Below, piece by piece: positions 52,389 through 64,000 of a stretch of DNA of 64,000 bases. Source of the stretch: Dirofilaria immitis (taxonomy: Eukaryota > Nematoda > Chromadorea > Rhabditida > Onchocercidae). The notes under the pieces are model-generated. The model was not told where the DNA came from. It made no database searches and worked only from the letters and a program-made list of their open reading frames with translations. How positions within the stretch are numbered: the stretch's first letter is position 1; every line of letters begins with the position of its first letter. The DNA is taken from positions 992,001 through 1,056,000 of the forward strand of contig JAKNDB010000109.1 of NCBI GenBank assembly GCA_024305405.1, in the 5' to 3' direction. A program made the translations under genes and the position numbers.

Positions 52389-54363
52389 CTAACTCGCTAA
52401 TCGTTGTTTAAAGAAATGCGCAAATCGCAATCGATCACGATAACCACCAGCTGCTTGACCACCATCGACTGCTGCACCAGCATTTCCTTGATATCCTTGC
52501 ACCGCTGTTCCTACATTACCCTGTTCCGCATATGGTGAAGCAGGTGCTGGAGCTGGTAGTGATTGTGATTGCTCCTGATATGAAGGTTGTGCAACCGGAG
52601 CTTGAGCTTCTGAATTTATTATTGATGAGTGTTCCTGGTACGCTTGTTGACCTGCGCCTGGTGCAGGTGGTAGTGCTGATGGTAATTCAGATGATCCATA
52701 GATTCCACTTCCACTGCTACCGTATCCTCCTTTATCATAGCTCGCTCCTCCTCGTAACTTTCTCCTGCATAAGATGTTGCCCCATAAGCAGGTTGCTGTG
52801 CATAAGGTTGCGGTGGCCCTGCTCCATATGATGAAGGAGGTGGTGGCGCATAAGCAGGAGGAGGTGCAGCATATGATGGTCCGGCAGGTGCAGCATATGA
52901 TGGTCCGGAAGGTGCAGCATATGATGGTCCGGAAGGTGCTGCATATCCTGAAGGTGGATATGGCGGAGGTTGTGGTAATGCATAGGACGGAGGTGGTGGA
53001 GGTAGTGCATATCCCTTTGTGGTGGTGCATATCTGAAAAAAAAGGAACATTTTATAAATTTTTATACGTAGCAACAACAAAATTAACTGAATCATTCATT
53101 CACTCATTCTTTTACGTAGCAAAGTATTATTCGGCTGAAATATAAAATAAATTTTAATTTAATTTAATTTTCGTTATAAAATTAAATTTCATTTTCATTT
53201 TATATTTTAACCGAATAATAATATTTTGCTACGTAAAAGTTAGGTAATAAATATTTCTTATCCTAATTGAAATAGATATATTTCATTCTACTAAATATAT
53301 TAATAAAATATATAAATTCATTGAAATAATTAATTATTAAAAAAAAAAAAAAACAATATTTTCTGATACAAAACAAAAATTTATACAATTCTTTTCTAAC
53401 GAACACATTAATAAATCTTTTTTCGTTTCCTTTCTAACAAATTTTTTATATAATTTTATTTGACAAATAAAATTATTGTGAAACTTTTTTTTTTTATCAC
53501 ATTAAAATAATTTTAATTCTTTTACATATATGCTTAAAATTGGTTGTATAAAATTTGAAAAAAAAACAATTATATATATTTATTATATATTCATGATTAC
53601 TATAGCCAATAAATACTATCTGTAATATAATTATCATTCGAATTTTTTTGTTATCAATTAATTCTATTATTGAATTATTTATTTTCTTTTCGTTTTTACA
53701 TTTCTATCTTTTAATTAATAAAAAAAATACTATAAATGTTAATTTAAATAAAAAAGTTAAGAGAGCAAAAAAAAAGGAAAAAAATTGAATTGAATTTAGG
53801 AAAAGCATTTTTTAATTTAACTATATGATAGAATAAATGTTGATAAATTTAATATGCAAAAATAAACTTACCCACCACCACCACCACCACAGGTACTACC
53901 ACAACCACAAGTTGGTTGTCTTGGTGGACAACAACAACCGCCACCACCAAGACAACTATAAACTGGTTCTATTACTGCTCCAATTAACAAAACCTCTAGC
54001 AGTAACAGCTGTAAATTTAAATTATTAAAATTAAATTTGGAATGAAATGCAAATAAATAAAGCTATTTATTAAAGTATTCTCTAATATTTTATTATTTTT
54101 TTGCATTGAAAAGTTTTAAAATGTTAAAATTTAACAAAATTCTTTTAAATGATAATTGATAAAATTCAAAATTATCATTTAAATAATAATTATTTTTTAT
54201 TAAATTGTAATATTTCTTTATTAAAGAAGAAAAATTGTTTGAATTTCATTTCGTCTTTCTCTTTGATTTTTATAAATAATTTTAAAATTTTATTTTTTTA
54301 AAAAATAAAATTTTTCAAAAAAAAAACGAAAAATAAAAAGTAATAATAATTTACCGTATGCAT
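52389..54363 (-). CDS. Secreted Cys/Gly- and Pro/Ala/Tyr-rich protein, two frame breaks
   Basis: Exons, 5' to 3': 54355..54363, 53872..54008, 52389..53032. The first exon is only ATG CAT ACG before a GTAAAT donor, and an AATTTAG acceptor lies just 5' of it, a possible spliced-leader site. The protein begins with a signal peptide (MHTLLLLEVLLIGAVIEPVYS-like; cleavage likely near S21), then a Cys/Gly cluster (CLGGGGCCCPP, CGCGSTCGGGG), then a Pro/Tyr/Ala-rich segment with three 8-residue GPSYAAPS repeats (24-bp units, 52862-52946), and a Gly/Ala/Gln-rich tail ending HFFKQRLAS. Composition suggests an extracellular structural (cuticle, eggshell or matrix) protein; I cannot name a family. The long exon is read in three successive frames, changing at about 53013-53020 (AAAGGG) and 52741-52756 (GAGGAGGAG); each change is -1, as if a base were missing. 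Confidence 0.7.
52862..52946 (-). repeat. 24-bp coding tandem repeat (GPSYAAPS)
   Basis: Three to 3.5 nearly identical 24-bp units lie inside the long exon of the Pro-rich secreted protein. The one coding difference is S to A in the last position. Confidence 0.9.
53109..53239. other. 131-bp palindromic (MITE-like) element
   Basis: The ~43-bp ends are imperfect inverted repeats: CTTTTACGTAGCAAAGTATT at the left against the reverse complement of a right end terminating GCTACGTAAAAG, with TATTCGG(C/T)TGAAATATAAAAT-type sequence also mirrored. The centre is AT-rich. It lies in the intron between exons 2 and 3 of the secreted-protein gene. No clear target-site duplication and no transposase. Confidence 0.75.
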
Positions 54364-55084
54364 TTTTTTTGCTAAATTCTTTTGCTAAATCGAAAAATTA
54401 AGCCGTATAGCTAAAAATAGTAAAAGATTGATGAAATACGGATAAGAAATAAAGAAAAAAAACGTTAAAAAACGTGAAATACGTATTTTGTTTTAAATTC
54501 AAATTCAAATACGAATACGACAGATATTGAAAAGGAAAGAAGAAAAAAATGATGCTAATATAATTAGAAAAATAATAAGAATAATTAAAAAAATTATCAC
54601 CCAAAAAGTGATGGTAAATCTTAATACTAATTATTTGAGCTGTAGTCGTTTCCTTTAAGTACTCCCGCGATCCGATACACCCTAATCTTGAAGACATACA
54701 GATATTCATCCAATGTACACACCTCCTCTCCCTCCTTTTTATCCCCTCCCTTTTACCCCGGAACATCCCCGCTTCTTCTCTTTATCCCCCATTTATCGTG
54801 CTATTTATTAAAGCCTATATATATATATATGTATGTTTGTGTATATTCATCTATAACAAACATGCATACATAGAATATATATATATATGTAACACCTACA
54901 CATTTACACCCACCTACACCTACATAAACTTATACATACATCCTTAATATTCGATATATTTTACATACATCCATACTCACCCAGCAAGTTTCAGTCATTA
55001 TTTTATTCGGTTTACAAGTCATTCTACCGAAAACGCCTTCGGCATTTTTTATCTGTTGTTGCTCATTGCTATGAAGTTACTTCG

Positions 55085-55560
55085 ATTTTACTATTACTAT
55101 TATTACTATTACTACAACTACAACTACTAATACTATTATTACTATTACTATTATTATTGTTATTATTGTTATTACTGTTGTTATTGTTACAGTAACAATG
55201 AGAAATGATAGATATTTACAAATTATTATCATTATTATTAGTTATCATTATCATTATCATTATTGTTAGTCCTGTAATTGTTTGCTAATAGTACTGTTAT
55301 TATTAAAATAAAAATAACAAATAATAAGCATTTACAAATTAGCGCTATTGTATTGTTCTTTTATTAACAGCTATTATTTATATATTATTATCATTATCAT
55401 TATCATTTATTATTACTTTCACTAGTTTTTACTGTTAATAAAAGAACACTATTATTATTACTATTATTATTATTATTATTATTATTACATTAACAATAAC
55501 ACTGTTATCATTTTTATCATTTATTATTATTTGCATAATTATTTGCTATTAATAACAAGA
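55085..55560. repeat. TTA/ATT composite trinucleotide repeats
   Basis: Repeated blocks of TTACTATTA, TTATTATTG, CATTATCATTATCATT separated by short unique stretches, resembling the array at 49140-50430. Confidence 0.8.
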
Positions 55561-58050
55561 AAAATGTAAGCAAATATCTGATTAAAAGAATTTTTATCAA
55601 TTCACATAATTATTCATTATCATTATCCTTTCATTTTATTTATTGTTTATCATAAGCATATCTATGAATAAATTTATTCTTTTTCTTCTTCTACTAATAT
55701 TACTATGTTTAACTTTTTTTTTATTTAAATTAATTATTTAAATATTAAATCTAACTGACAAATTTATATTTATATTACATTTATTTCTCTAATTTTCTTC
55801 ATATACCATTTGCATATTTGGGCTTTTTTCTCTCTCTCCTCTTTGTGCACTCTGAAATTTTCTTTCTTTCTTTATTTTTTTTTGATTTCCATATGATTAA
55901 ATTTTCTATTCGATTTTTTCTCTCGAATTATTTATTTTTCATATGCATCATTTCATTACTATCACTTTCTTTCTATTATTCTTCTCTTATATTTTTTGTT
56001 AGGAAAATTTTTTCTTTCTTTTATATGGTATTGGATAAATAATAGAAAGGCTTTTTTTTTAATCAAATAATAAAGTTAATTAATATGATTTCATACCTGT
56101 TAATTAATATGAATTCATATCTGTTAATTAGAATTATTATAGGATAAGATAATAGAATTTAATTTTCATATAAAAAAGTTGCCAAAGATTTATTCAAAAA
56201 GTGCGACTCAATTAAAGTACTTGTTATACAGTTAGACTCTCGAATTTTATTTTAAAAATTGCAACAATGCAAGGATTAATATTTTCATATAGAATTTGAT
56301 AAATGTTGATAACATTTTTACTTCTGTATTTAATGAATTACCATTAATTTCGAATTCATTTGATTTAAACAAATTTTTATTTCCTATCTGAAAATGTTGT
56401 TTATCAATGAAATAAAAGTTAAGCAAAATAATTTAATAGCAACTAATTAATTATTACTGTAATGATATGTACTATATTAAAACATAATTTCTACTTCTTC
56501 CTAAATGCTGAAAAATAGAAGTTTCATATTTCATTTTGCTATACTAAAAAAATGGTATAAATTCAAATTAAATATGTTTTAGAATTTATCAATTTTATTG
56601 TTTTCATTTATTCATGCATACCTGTCTAATTAATTATCCTAACGGGATATATAAAATAATTAAAACAATAAATGTAAATTATTATTTATTTAATCTTTCT
56701 GTTTGAATAAAATTTCTAGAAAAAAATCTTATCAATCATATCAAATCCGTTTAATTTATTGAAATCGTTAATAGTCAGTAGTAAATTTTAATCTTAAATT
56801 GATCATTTATCTTTGAAAAAAAAGCGTTGAATTAGTTTAATTCTTTTTTTACATACTTTTTCAATTATTAAAATAAACTCTTCCCTTTAATATCAAATAT
56901 CAATTGATAATTTCATTAACAAATCAGTAGCTCACCTATTATTATTATTACTTTTTTATCATATTAAATTACAGGAAATTTATTATTATAAAATAATGAT
57001 TGTAATCATGTTGAATGTCAGGATAATTATTTATTACTTATATTATAGCAATCATTTTCACTCTTAATTTATCCAACTTTTCCATTATTCTTACTTCTCG
57101 ATAATCCATGAGAGAAAAAAAATTAAAGAAATATTTCGGTTTTTTTAAACCAGTCTTTTTCTAACATTGCAACAATTAAACTTTTTTTTCCGCTTTTTTG
57201 TGGTGTGTTTATTTTGAGAATTTTTAGAATATATTATATTCTCATAATCATTTCTCGACTCATCAAGTAAATTTTTCTAAGTTGAAATATATGAAAAGGA
57301 AAAAAGGCAAAAAATTGAAACTTTTTCTGCCTATTTTTTTGGATCCAATTCATCAGAATAAATAAATGATAATGTCTGATATTAAAGGATGCCAAAAATT
57401 TATATTTCACGTTTTTTCCATTGTATTTTATTTTCATTCAGTTACTGATAATTTTTTTTTGATCACTGGTCAGAAAATTTGAAATGAAATTATAAATATG
57501 ATGCACAAAAAAATTCAATAAAAGAATTATAAATATTACTAATTATTCAAGGTAATTTCATTTAATATTAATTTCAATTAATGATAACATTTTAACAAAT
57601 ACTGAAAATATAGCGAATATACTTTTATAATTAACATTGATTAATTATTAGGCTAATTTCTCTTTTTTTTGTTTAATGAGATTGATTGGCCAGATTTTTC
57701 GTAAGGAATGAAATTTAGTTTAATAAAATATATAAATTTTTTCTTTTAATTCAATTAATTTTGATTAATTTTTCTCGCCTAAAAAGCAAAGTTTAATTTA
57801 AATAAAATGTTTAAGTTTTTATTTTGTTTCTATTCTCATAAATATAAATAACTTTTGGTTAACTTTTTTTTTAAGGAACAAAGAAAATCCATTAAAATAT
57901 GTAAATTTTCCTTTAACTTTTTTTTCAAATGTAAATAAAATATTTATTAAAAAAAAATTAAATTTTTCTTTAATATTCTAAGAAAAACAATAAAGTGAAA
58001 AGAGGCTTTTTTTTCTTTTTCAAATTCGAGAAAATGTGCAACGAGAAAAT

Positions 58051-58083
58051 AAGCAAGATGGGAAGGAAATTCCCACCTTGCTT
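58051..58083. other. 14-bp hairpin in AT-rich DNA
   Basis: AAGCAAGATGGGAA and TTCCCACCTTGCTT are reverse complements apart from one A:C mismatch, around a five-base GGAAA loop. GC content is well above the flanks. No gene is recognised nearby. Confidence 0.65.
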
Positions 58084-58569
58084 CTTCGTTAATTACAATT
58101 AACCTTTCTTTTTTTTCCGAAAAAGAAAGTAAAATTAATTCACTAAAATTTGTAAATTTCCTCCTTATTTAATTTTTTTTTAAATATAAAATTAAATTTA
58201 ATAAAATGTGTAATTTTTCTTTTCCTTTTATTTTTTTTTTTAATATATTTGGCATTTAATTAATATAAATGGAATGTTATTGATAGCATTCATGATAATA
58301 TCATCTATTAATATCAATAATAATAAAGTTTTTTAATTAATCTAATTGATAATTAAATTTAAGACTAAATGATTAACAAATATATATATATATGTGTATT
58401 TTTTTAAATTTAATTCATTTTAACGATTCACTTCTTTTTTTTGTAAATAATTTACACCATTTCATCTTCTCAATTTTCGCGCATTAATAATTGAACCAAT
58501 TCGTGACACTCAAAACATTCATCCATTTTATTCATATACTTATTTTACGTAGTATTATTATTATATTAT

Positions 58570-58627
58570 TATTCTTTCTCTCCCTCTCTCTTTCTCTTTA
58601 TCTCTCTCTCTTTCTCTCTCCTCCCTA

Positions 58628-58673
<46 letters not shown>
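58570..58673. repeat. CT tract followed by (AT)n
   Basis: A TCTCTCTC-rich pyrimidine stretch (about 58575-58622), then about 20 AT dinucleotides. Confidence 0.9.
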
Positions 58674-58681
<8 letters not shown>

Positions 58682-61467
58682 ACCAATAATCAGAAAAGAT
58701 ATATAATCTCCTATTACAAATTACAACATGATATGATAATTTTCCTAATATCATTCTCAATCATTAGAACGAAGAATTTCGTTTTAATCATAGAAAATTC
58801 GATATAAAAATAGCTTACAAATATTTATCATTGCTAAGTTGATAAAATAAATTGAAATGTTGATAAGACGATACAGTAAAATTAAGTTTCCTTCGAAATA
58901 GCTAATTTTAGAATCTGTTTTCTTTTATTAAAAACTTCATTTTAATCATATTCTGAAGCGATTTTTTTGTGCCAATAATCATTTTATGAATCGAATTTGA
59001 TCGTTTAATGGATTCATTGCTAATAGATTTATTAGGAATGAATACTAATTGAAGTTAAAATAATTTTTAGTTACACGATGATTAATCGAGGATAAAAGGA
59101 TTTGGAAAAACATTAGACGGTTTAAACATTTAATATAAATATGTAAATGAAATTCTATTTTCGAATTTCAATTCAATTTCTTTTTATTACTATTCAGAGA
59201 ATTCAGAATTGTTTTATCGAAAAAAAGAACACACTAGTATGATAAAGCATTTCAAAATCATTGATATGCTGATTTACTAATGAATAGTTAAGTTTGTTCA
59301 TGATAAAGTCCATTCGATAAATTTTTTTTTTTTTTTGATAATGTATTGAATGAGATCAGTTCATGAGTAAAAGAAAAAAAAGAGATTTCATGACGGATTG
59401 TTTGAATGATTGACATACCATGGTATTTTTCTTTTGATGATTAATGTGATTACTTAAAAACACAAAACTATATAGTGAAATATCGCTTGATAAAAAAACG
59501 ATACGCAAATCTTCAGACAAGAAAAACAGGTTAATATAAGAAAATTCTGATTGCCTCATCTGATGACATTCCATGATTATGCGCAATGATGCATTTCGAA
59601 AACCAACCACAACTAAAATAATGTTACGGAGGGTATGAGATACTGGAATCCATGAAGATATCGCTTAACTGACAATAAATAAATATCAACAAACAAAAAA
59701 AAGAAAAAAATCTTATATTTTTTTGATTCAAAAAGCTTCAGTTTGAACTTTTTGAATTTCAATTTTCAACAATCGTTCTAGCACTTCAAAAGTTTGACTA
59801 ATCTTCCTTATTTCTAACCTCTCATATTTTATCAGAGTTAAAGCAATATTTGAATCGTAGATTTTTGACATCTCATGAATTTAATCCACCATACTATTAC
59901 AGCTCGTATATTTTCAGCAAAAAGTACATTTTATTCCATTACGAATAACTCTTAGATTAGTTCTGTAGCCAATTTCATCAAGGATGAAATTGTGACGCTA
60001 TTAAAATAATAAGGATATGTTTGCAGAATATGCTGCAATCCAGAAAATTAAAGATTCTTATTCTCACTAACATGAACCATTAGAATATTTTTTATCATCC
60101 CTATGCTTTATCCCTTAAACTTTCGAATTATGAAAATTTTTCCCGATGAGAAGTAGAAATTGAAAGAAATGTCAGCGAGAAATCTGCTTTATAAATTCTA
60201 TAAAAGCAAACAAACACTTCACATTCTTCTTCATTCTGCTTCTTCGGATACATTTAAGAACATAATATCGAAGCTTTGGCTGCACTACAGTTATATAAGC
60301 GCAATAATATTAAATATATTATTATTCAAACAATTAAAATACAGCCATGCGATAATTAATTTTAAATTTAGCCTGATTCACTGATGTCCATATGATGCAA
60401 ATTTCTAGTCAATATTCAAAGCAATAACAATGACGGAGAAACAATGGAAAACAAAAAGAAAATACAACAGAGTGGGATGTCGACGAAAATACCTTGAAGA
60501 TTTTTTCAAAATTTTAAAATTAGAGTCACTAACGACACTTTTTTTTATTGCTCCCTGCAGCCGATCGAGAAAACCGTACCGAAATTATCCTGAAAGCTCG
60601 AAATTGAGAGAAATCGAAAGGAGAAATTGAATAAAATAAATAAAAATCAATAAATATCAAGTATGTGTTATAGTGTATTTTTGTAAACAAAGAGATCAAT
60701 TTCGGGATGCTTGCGTCCTTCCAGTAAATTTTACCCCACAACCATCATTACCATCACTACAATTATCATTAACTACCATGAATACCGAACTATTTCTAAT
60801 AACCTCACCAATTTTTCAAATTTGCATTCAAGCTTGCACAAAAGAATTTTATATCATTTTTGTCTCATTCATTTTTATGCTTAATTAAACCTCACAGAGA
60901 ATCAATTTAATTTATTCACAAATTTTCTGAAGAGATGAAAAGAGGGAAAATGGAGGAGAGAAACAATTTGTGTAAGTAAAGTGCTTGTCCTTTAATAGAA
61001 AACGATATTTCATTTAGATGGCAAAAAATTTCTCTTTCAAATGAAAAATAGACTATGACCGCATGCATCATCCGACAACAAACGAATGTAACCAAAAATA
61101 AATAAATAAGAACTGTTAAATAGGACTGTATTAGCAAGAGTGTTGTGAGACCTAACATTTGTTTAATGCAATGGAACATTTAATGGATGCAACTGCAAGT
61201 CTAATATAAAAGGAAAAAAAACTTGAAATGATTATAAACACAATTTTCGAATGTTACATTTGTACAAACATTTGAGAGCTTACTTAGCGAATAAATCAAA
61301 CAGCTGATCTTACAAACCGCTCATACAACTATATTCAATAAGCTATCACGGTTGTGTTAGCTGATCGACATGACGTGCTGAATAATCAGATCGCCCAAAT
61401 GGATCAGAGAGAGGAAAAATGAAATAGTGAAAGCGCTCACTATAATTCAGCGCTGCAATAAGCTATC

Positions 61468-61678
61468 TTATTGCGGAGGTGTACTAAATGTTTCACGCAG
61501 CTGACGTTCAATGTTGTAATTGAGCGACGGCGCGACCTCCGTGATAGCACTTGTTCTATGCATAATTGTTGATCCTGGTTGTCTTGACAGAATGCCTCCA
61601 TGAAAATAACCATGATCTAAACTGCTGCTCAGGTTGTTCCCTTGTTGTTGTTGTTGCTGCTGCTGCTGATAATGATGC

Positions 61679-61713
<35 letters not shown>

Positions 61714-63502
61714 GCAATGTTGATCAGCAGCTATATTACTGTTAATTTGAAAGGGACAATGAACTGAAGGATGAGCTGCTCTTCGCGATAATGCTGCATC
61801 GACTGATGTATGACGACCACATTCAGCCAACGATGTTGTCATATACGATCGACGTGGCTAAAATACTAACAAAGTGAATAAATGATTGAAGGAATTTAAA
61901 AAAATTGAGAAATATAAATATCTGAATCCAAATAAGTGATCACAAATTAATAATAAAAATACATACTAGGGTATCTCTTAACGGTGCAAGATGTTGTCCA
62001 AGGAAACTATTTTGTGGTGGACTACCAGGAAGTGATATCGATGAAGGAAGGGTTAGTCGAGAAGTGATATGAGAACTGGCAAGAGGATGATATGAAATAT
62101 GAACTGGACCATGCGGACTACTTCCAGTGCTATCGATAGAACGAGCCAAACAGCCACCACCAGTTGTTGTTAGCAATGTATTTCCATTACTTGACTGATT
62201 ATGACGCAAACGTAGACGTGCTAACTGCAATTCACGACGCTGTCGCTCACGTAATAGTTCCAACTCAAGTCTGTGCCTTCAAAATGAATGAACTGATCAT
62301 TTTCAGGAAAAGATAAATGACAAGTAAAAAGGAATAATAACAAAACCATAAGCGGTAAAGGAGAAACCAAAGTGACTCACTCATATTCATAATATTTCTG
62401 GTTAGTAAAAAGCACTATTTAGTAAAAATAATATTACATTCAAAACACACCATCGATTCAATCGCAGCACACATTCTAAAACTTTCAAAAAGATGATCAC
62501 ATAGCTTAATATTTGTGAAAAGTTTAATAAGGAAAGAGCTCATCAGCAAAAAAATAGGTACCTCTGTATAAGCGACTGTATTGAATCATCATCTTCTTCA
62601 TTATATTCTTCATCAAGCTGAAAAAATTCTTTAAATTAGCAATTATAGTAATCATAAAAATATGAAAAAAGAATCATCCTATCTATCACTGTTTAGTATT
62701 CTATGAATAATCGACATCGACATGGTATTCTTTATTTTCACAAATTATTTAAAAGAGATATATTTTGATGGATAATAATAAGGCACAAGAATTCTGTAAG
62801 ATAATAGTTAATGATTATTTACTTAATAATTATTTGAATTGATAAGTATTCTTTCAATGCTTAAATATAACTAAAATAGGTAAGTAAATGTAAAAATAGG
62901 AAAAGTATCTATTGATCTACTTGGAATTTCAAATAATGAATGAGTCTGATTTGATTACAATTTTTATCCAACTATTTTAATAATAAATGAGAATACTATG
63001 ATCTTCTTTTGATATTTAATATTTTCTCAGGGTGCATTAACTATATTGTGAACGAATGTAATATGGCTTGAAAATATCATGCTGTGATTTCTTGAGATGA
63101 AAATATTATGCATGTATTTCGATAAATTGCAATCCCACAAATCTCAATTATAAAAGAATTAATTTCATATTTTTCAATCCTTCACCTAATTGCTACATAT
63201 ACAATGACAGTAATCTAGTAATGACCCTTGTTATAATCATATTTAAACACCACAGAACAAATCATTCCCGTGCACCATCTGTTAGCAGTGAAGCACGATG
63301 TGCAAGAGTGAATAAACATGCAAATCCTGATAAGATGAAGAGCAATTTGACGTGAAATTTTAGATCCACAGATTGATTCATATAATGTAATTAAAAAAAG
63401 ATATAAGCATGATAGGTAGAACTTCACTTGTAATATTTCCAGAAGTAGCAGCATGATTCGTTTATCCTCATCGACCAGTACATTCCTTTCACGTTGCTTT
63501 TC
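61468..63502 (-). CDS. Unidentified protein, C-terminal four exons (His/Gln-rich)
   Basis: Exons, 5' to 3': 63428..63502, 62562..62617, 61967..62276, 61468..61857. Phases agree at every junction (0, 2, 0) and each exon is bounded by consensus-like sites (GTGAAG, GTACCT, GTATGT donors; TGCAG, TTTCAG, GAAG, TTTTAG acceptors). The protein reads, in order: [25 protein letters not shown]; an acidic stretch (DEEYNEEDDDSIQ); a basic/Leu-rich probable coiled coil (LELELLRERQRRELQLARLR); a Ser/Pro/Gly-rich linker; and a tail with a run of about 11 His then 9 Gln before ending TFSTPPQ. About 277 codons are visible; the 5' part must lie to the right of 63502 or outside the window. I do not recognise the family. 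The order charged helix, disordered Ser/Pro, poly-His/Gln suggests a regulatory or scaffold protein, which is inference only. Confidence 0.65.
61647..61715 (-). repeat. Coding CAT/CAG-type repeats (poly-His, poly-Gln)
   Basis: A run of ATG triplets (plus strand) encodes about 11 consecutive His, followed by a mixed CAG/CAA run encoding about nine Gln, inside the last exon of the unidentified gene. Confidence 0.85.
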
Positions 63503-63839
63503 CTGCAGTGTAAAAAGCATGCATTGCAAGCAAGCAAAAAATAGAGAAAATAAAAATACATATACAATAAAAAGAAAAATTAAGATACAGCAACATAATT
63601 TCAAAAACAAATTTTGCGAATTAAAAATTCTTTCTAGTAAACAAAACGAAAAACAGTGGGGAGAGATCCTGCGGATTTCAGAATTACCGGTTACTAAATT
63701 TTAGTCGCTTATTCAAAACTATTATCATTCGTGAGATATTTTGTTCATATTTTAATAGCTCTATTTATTTCGAAAATATATATTCAAATTATAGTAATAG
63801 AATTGTTTGTTATGTAGTGCAACATAAATTTCTAATAAC

Positions 63840-63848
63840 AGCAGCAGC

Positions 63849-63880
<32 letters not shown>
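63840..63880 (+). repeat. CAG/CAA microsatellite
   Basis: Three CAG triplets followed by about nine CAA triplets, not in a recognised exon. Confidence 0.85.
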
Positions 63881-63881
<1 letters not shown>

Positions 63882-63941
63882 AAATATACGCCGAATATGA
63901 CCATTAAAAAAAAACAAGAAATTCCTAAAACACGCTTCGGA

Positions 63942-64000
63942 TTATGAGTCTTTAATTCGTTCTAATTCATTTTCATCCAACCCACTGTCCAAATAGATCA
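63942..64000 (-). CDS. Possible 3'-terminal exon fragment at window edge
   Basis: From the right edge the minus strand is open for 18 codons (IYLDSGLDENELERIKDS) and then TAA at 63942-63944. The composition looks coding and the patch is less AT-rich than its flanks, but it is short and has no visible acceptor. It could be the end of a neighbouring gene or chance. Confidence 0.25.
   Translation of the reverse strand, partial: IYLDSGLDENELERIKDS

Larger units (their letters stand above)
54364..61467. other. Gene-poor AT-rich region
   Basis: No supportable exon. It contains a pyrimidine-rich patch (54715-54800), TA/CA-type repeats near 54830-54930, a TTA/ATT composite repeat at 55085-55560, an (AT)n run at 58630-58673 and a hairpin at 58051-58083. 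The last few hundred bases (about 61200-61467) are less AT-rich and are probably the 3' UTR of the next minus-strand gene. Confidence 0.55.

Noticed and set aside
60430..60741. Short plus and minus open frames around a less AT-rich patch
   Set aside because: Basic, low-similarity peptides with no splice signals or recognisable family; insufficient support for a gene.
63215..63610. 131-codon minus-strand open frame starting with a hydrophobic stretch
   Set aside because: Only its middle (63428-63502) looks like real coding sequence, bounded by a TGCAG acceptor and a GTGAAG donor whose phase fits the next exon; the rest reads as T-rich intron.

Overview
The window looks like nuclear DNA of a nematode, probably a spirurid or filarial-type parasite. 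The DNA is very AT-rich. Genes are broken into many short exons. Introns carry GTAAGT-like donors and TTTCAG or TTTTAG acceptors, and several start codons sit just 3' of an acceptor-like TTTTTAG or TTTACAG with no upstream coding exon, which fits spliced-leader trans-splicing. The species call is inference. I saw no bacterial or organellar genes, CRISPR array, rRNA or tRNA.

Layout. (1) 81-691, minus: 5' part of an SLC17/anion-transporter-like major facilitator gene that runs off the left edge. (2) 701-4413: shared upstream region of divergent genes, with microsatellites and two palindromic GATA-site pairs. (3) 4414-9073, plus: a complete 12-exon gene for a 2-hydroxyacyl-CoA lyase 2 / ILVBL-type ThDP enzyme (647 aa). 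(4) 9074-11133: convergent intergenic DNA with a decayed duplicated segment. (5) 11134-13666, minus: an 8-exon QNG1-type queuosine-nucleotide N-glycosylase/hydrolase gene. (6) 15563-24526, minus: 19 recognisable exons of a RIPOR/FAM65 Rho-interacting polarity regulator; its first exon(s) were not found. (7) 24527-52388: about 28 kb of gene-poor, extremely AT-rich DNA with a 456-bp GAT microsatellite and many minisatellites and decayed tandem duplications. (8) 52389-54363, minus: a small secreted Cys/Gly- then Pro/Ala/Tyr-rich protein. (9) 54364-61467: gene-poor, repeat-rich. (10) 61468-63502, minus: the 3' four exons of an unidentified gene with a charged helical segment and His/Gln runs.

The genes have no obvious shared pathway. 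The lyase acts on 2-hydroxy fatty acyl-CoAs at the ER, QNG1 salvages queuine, RIPOR acts in Rho signalling, and the Pro-rich protein is probably extracellular.

The most important observation for a user is that five exons in three genes (QNG1, RIPOR twice, the Pro-rich gene twice) change frame in a way that one extra base would repair, and one further RIPOR junction has a phase mismatch of the same sign. All require a missing base, never an extra one. This suggests deletion-type sequence errors rather than decayed genes, but reads are needed to decide. I found no clear new biological system. The best candidates for unexplained structure are several isolated hairpins or palindromes in the AT-rich desert and an in-frame 48-bp repeat.
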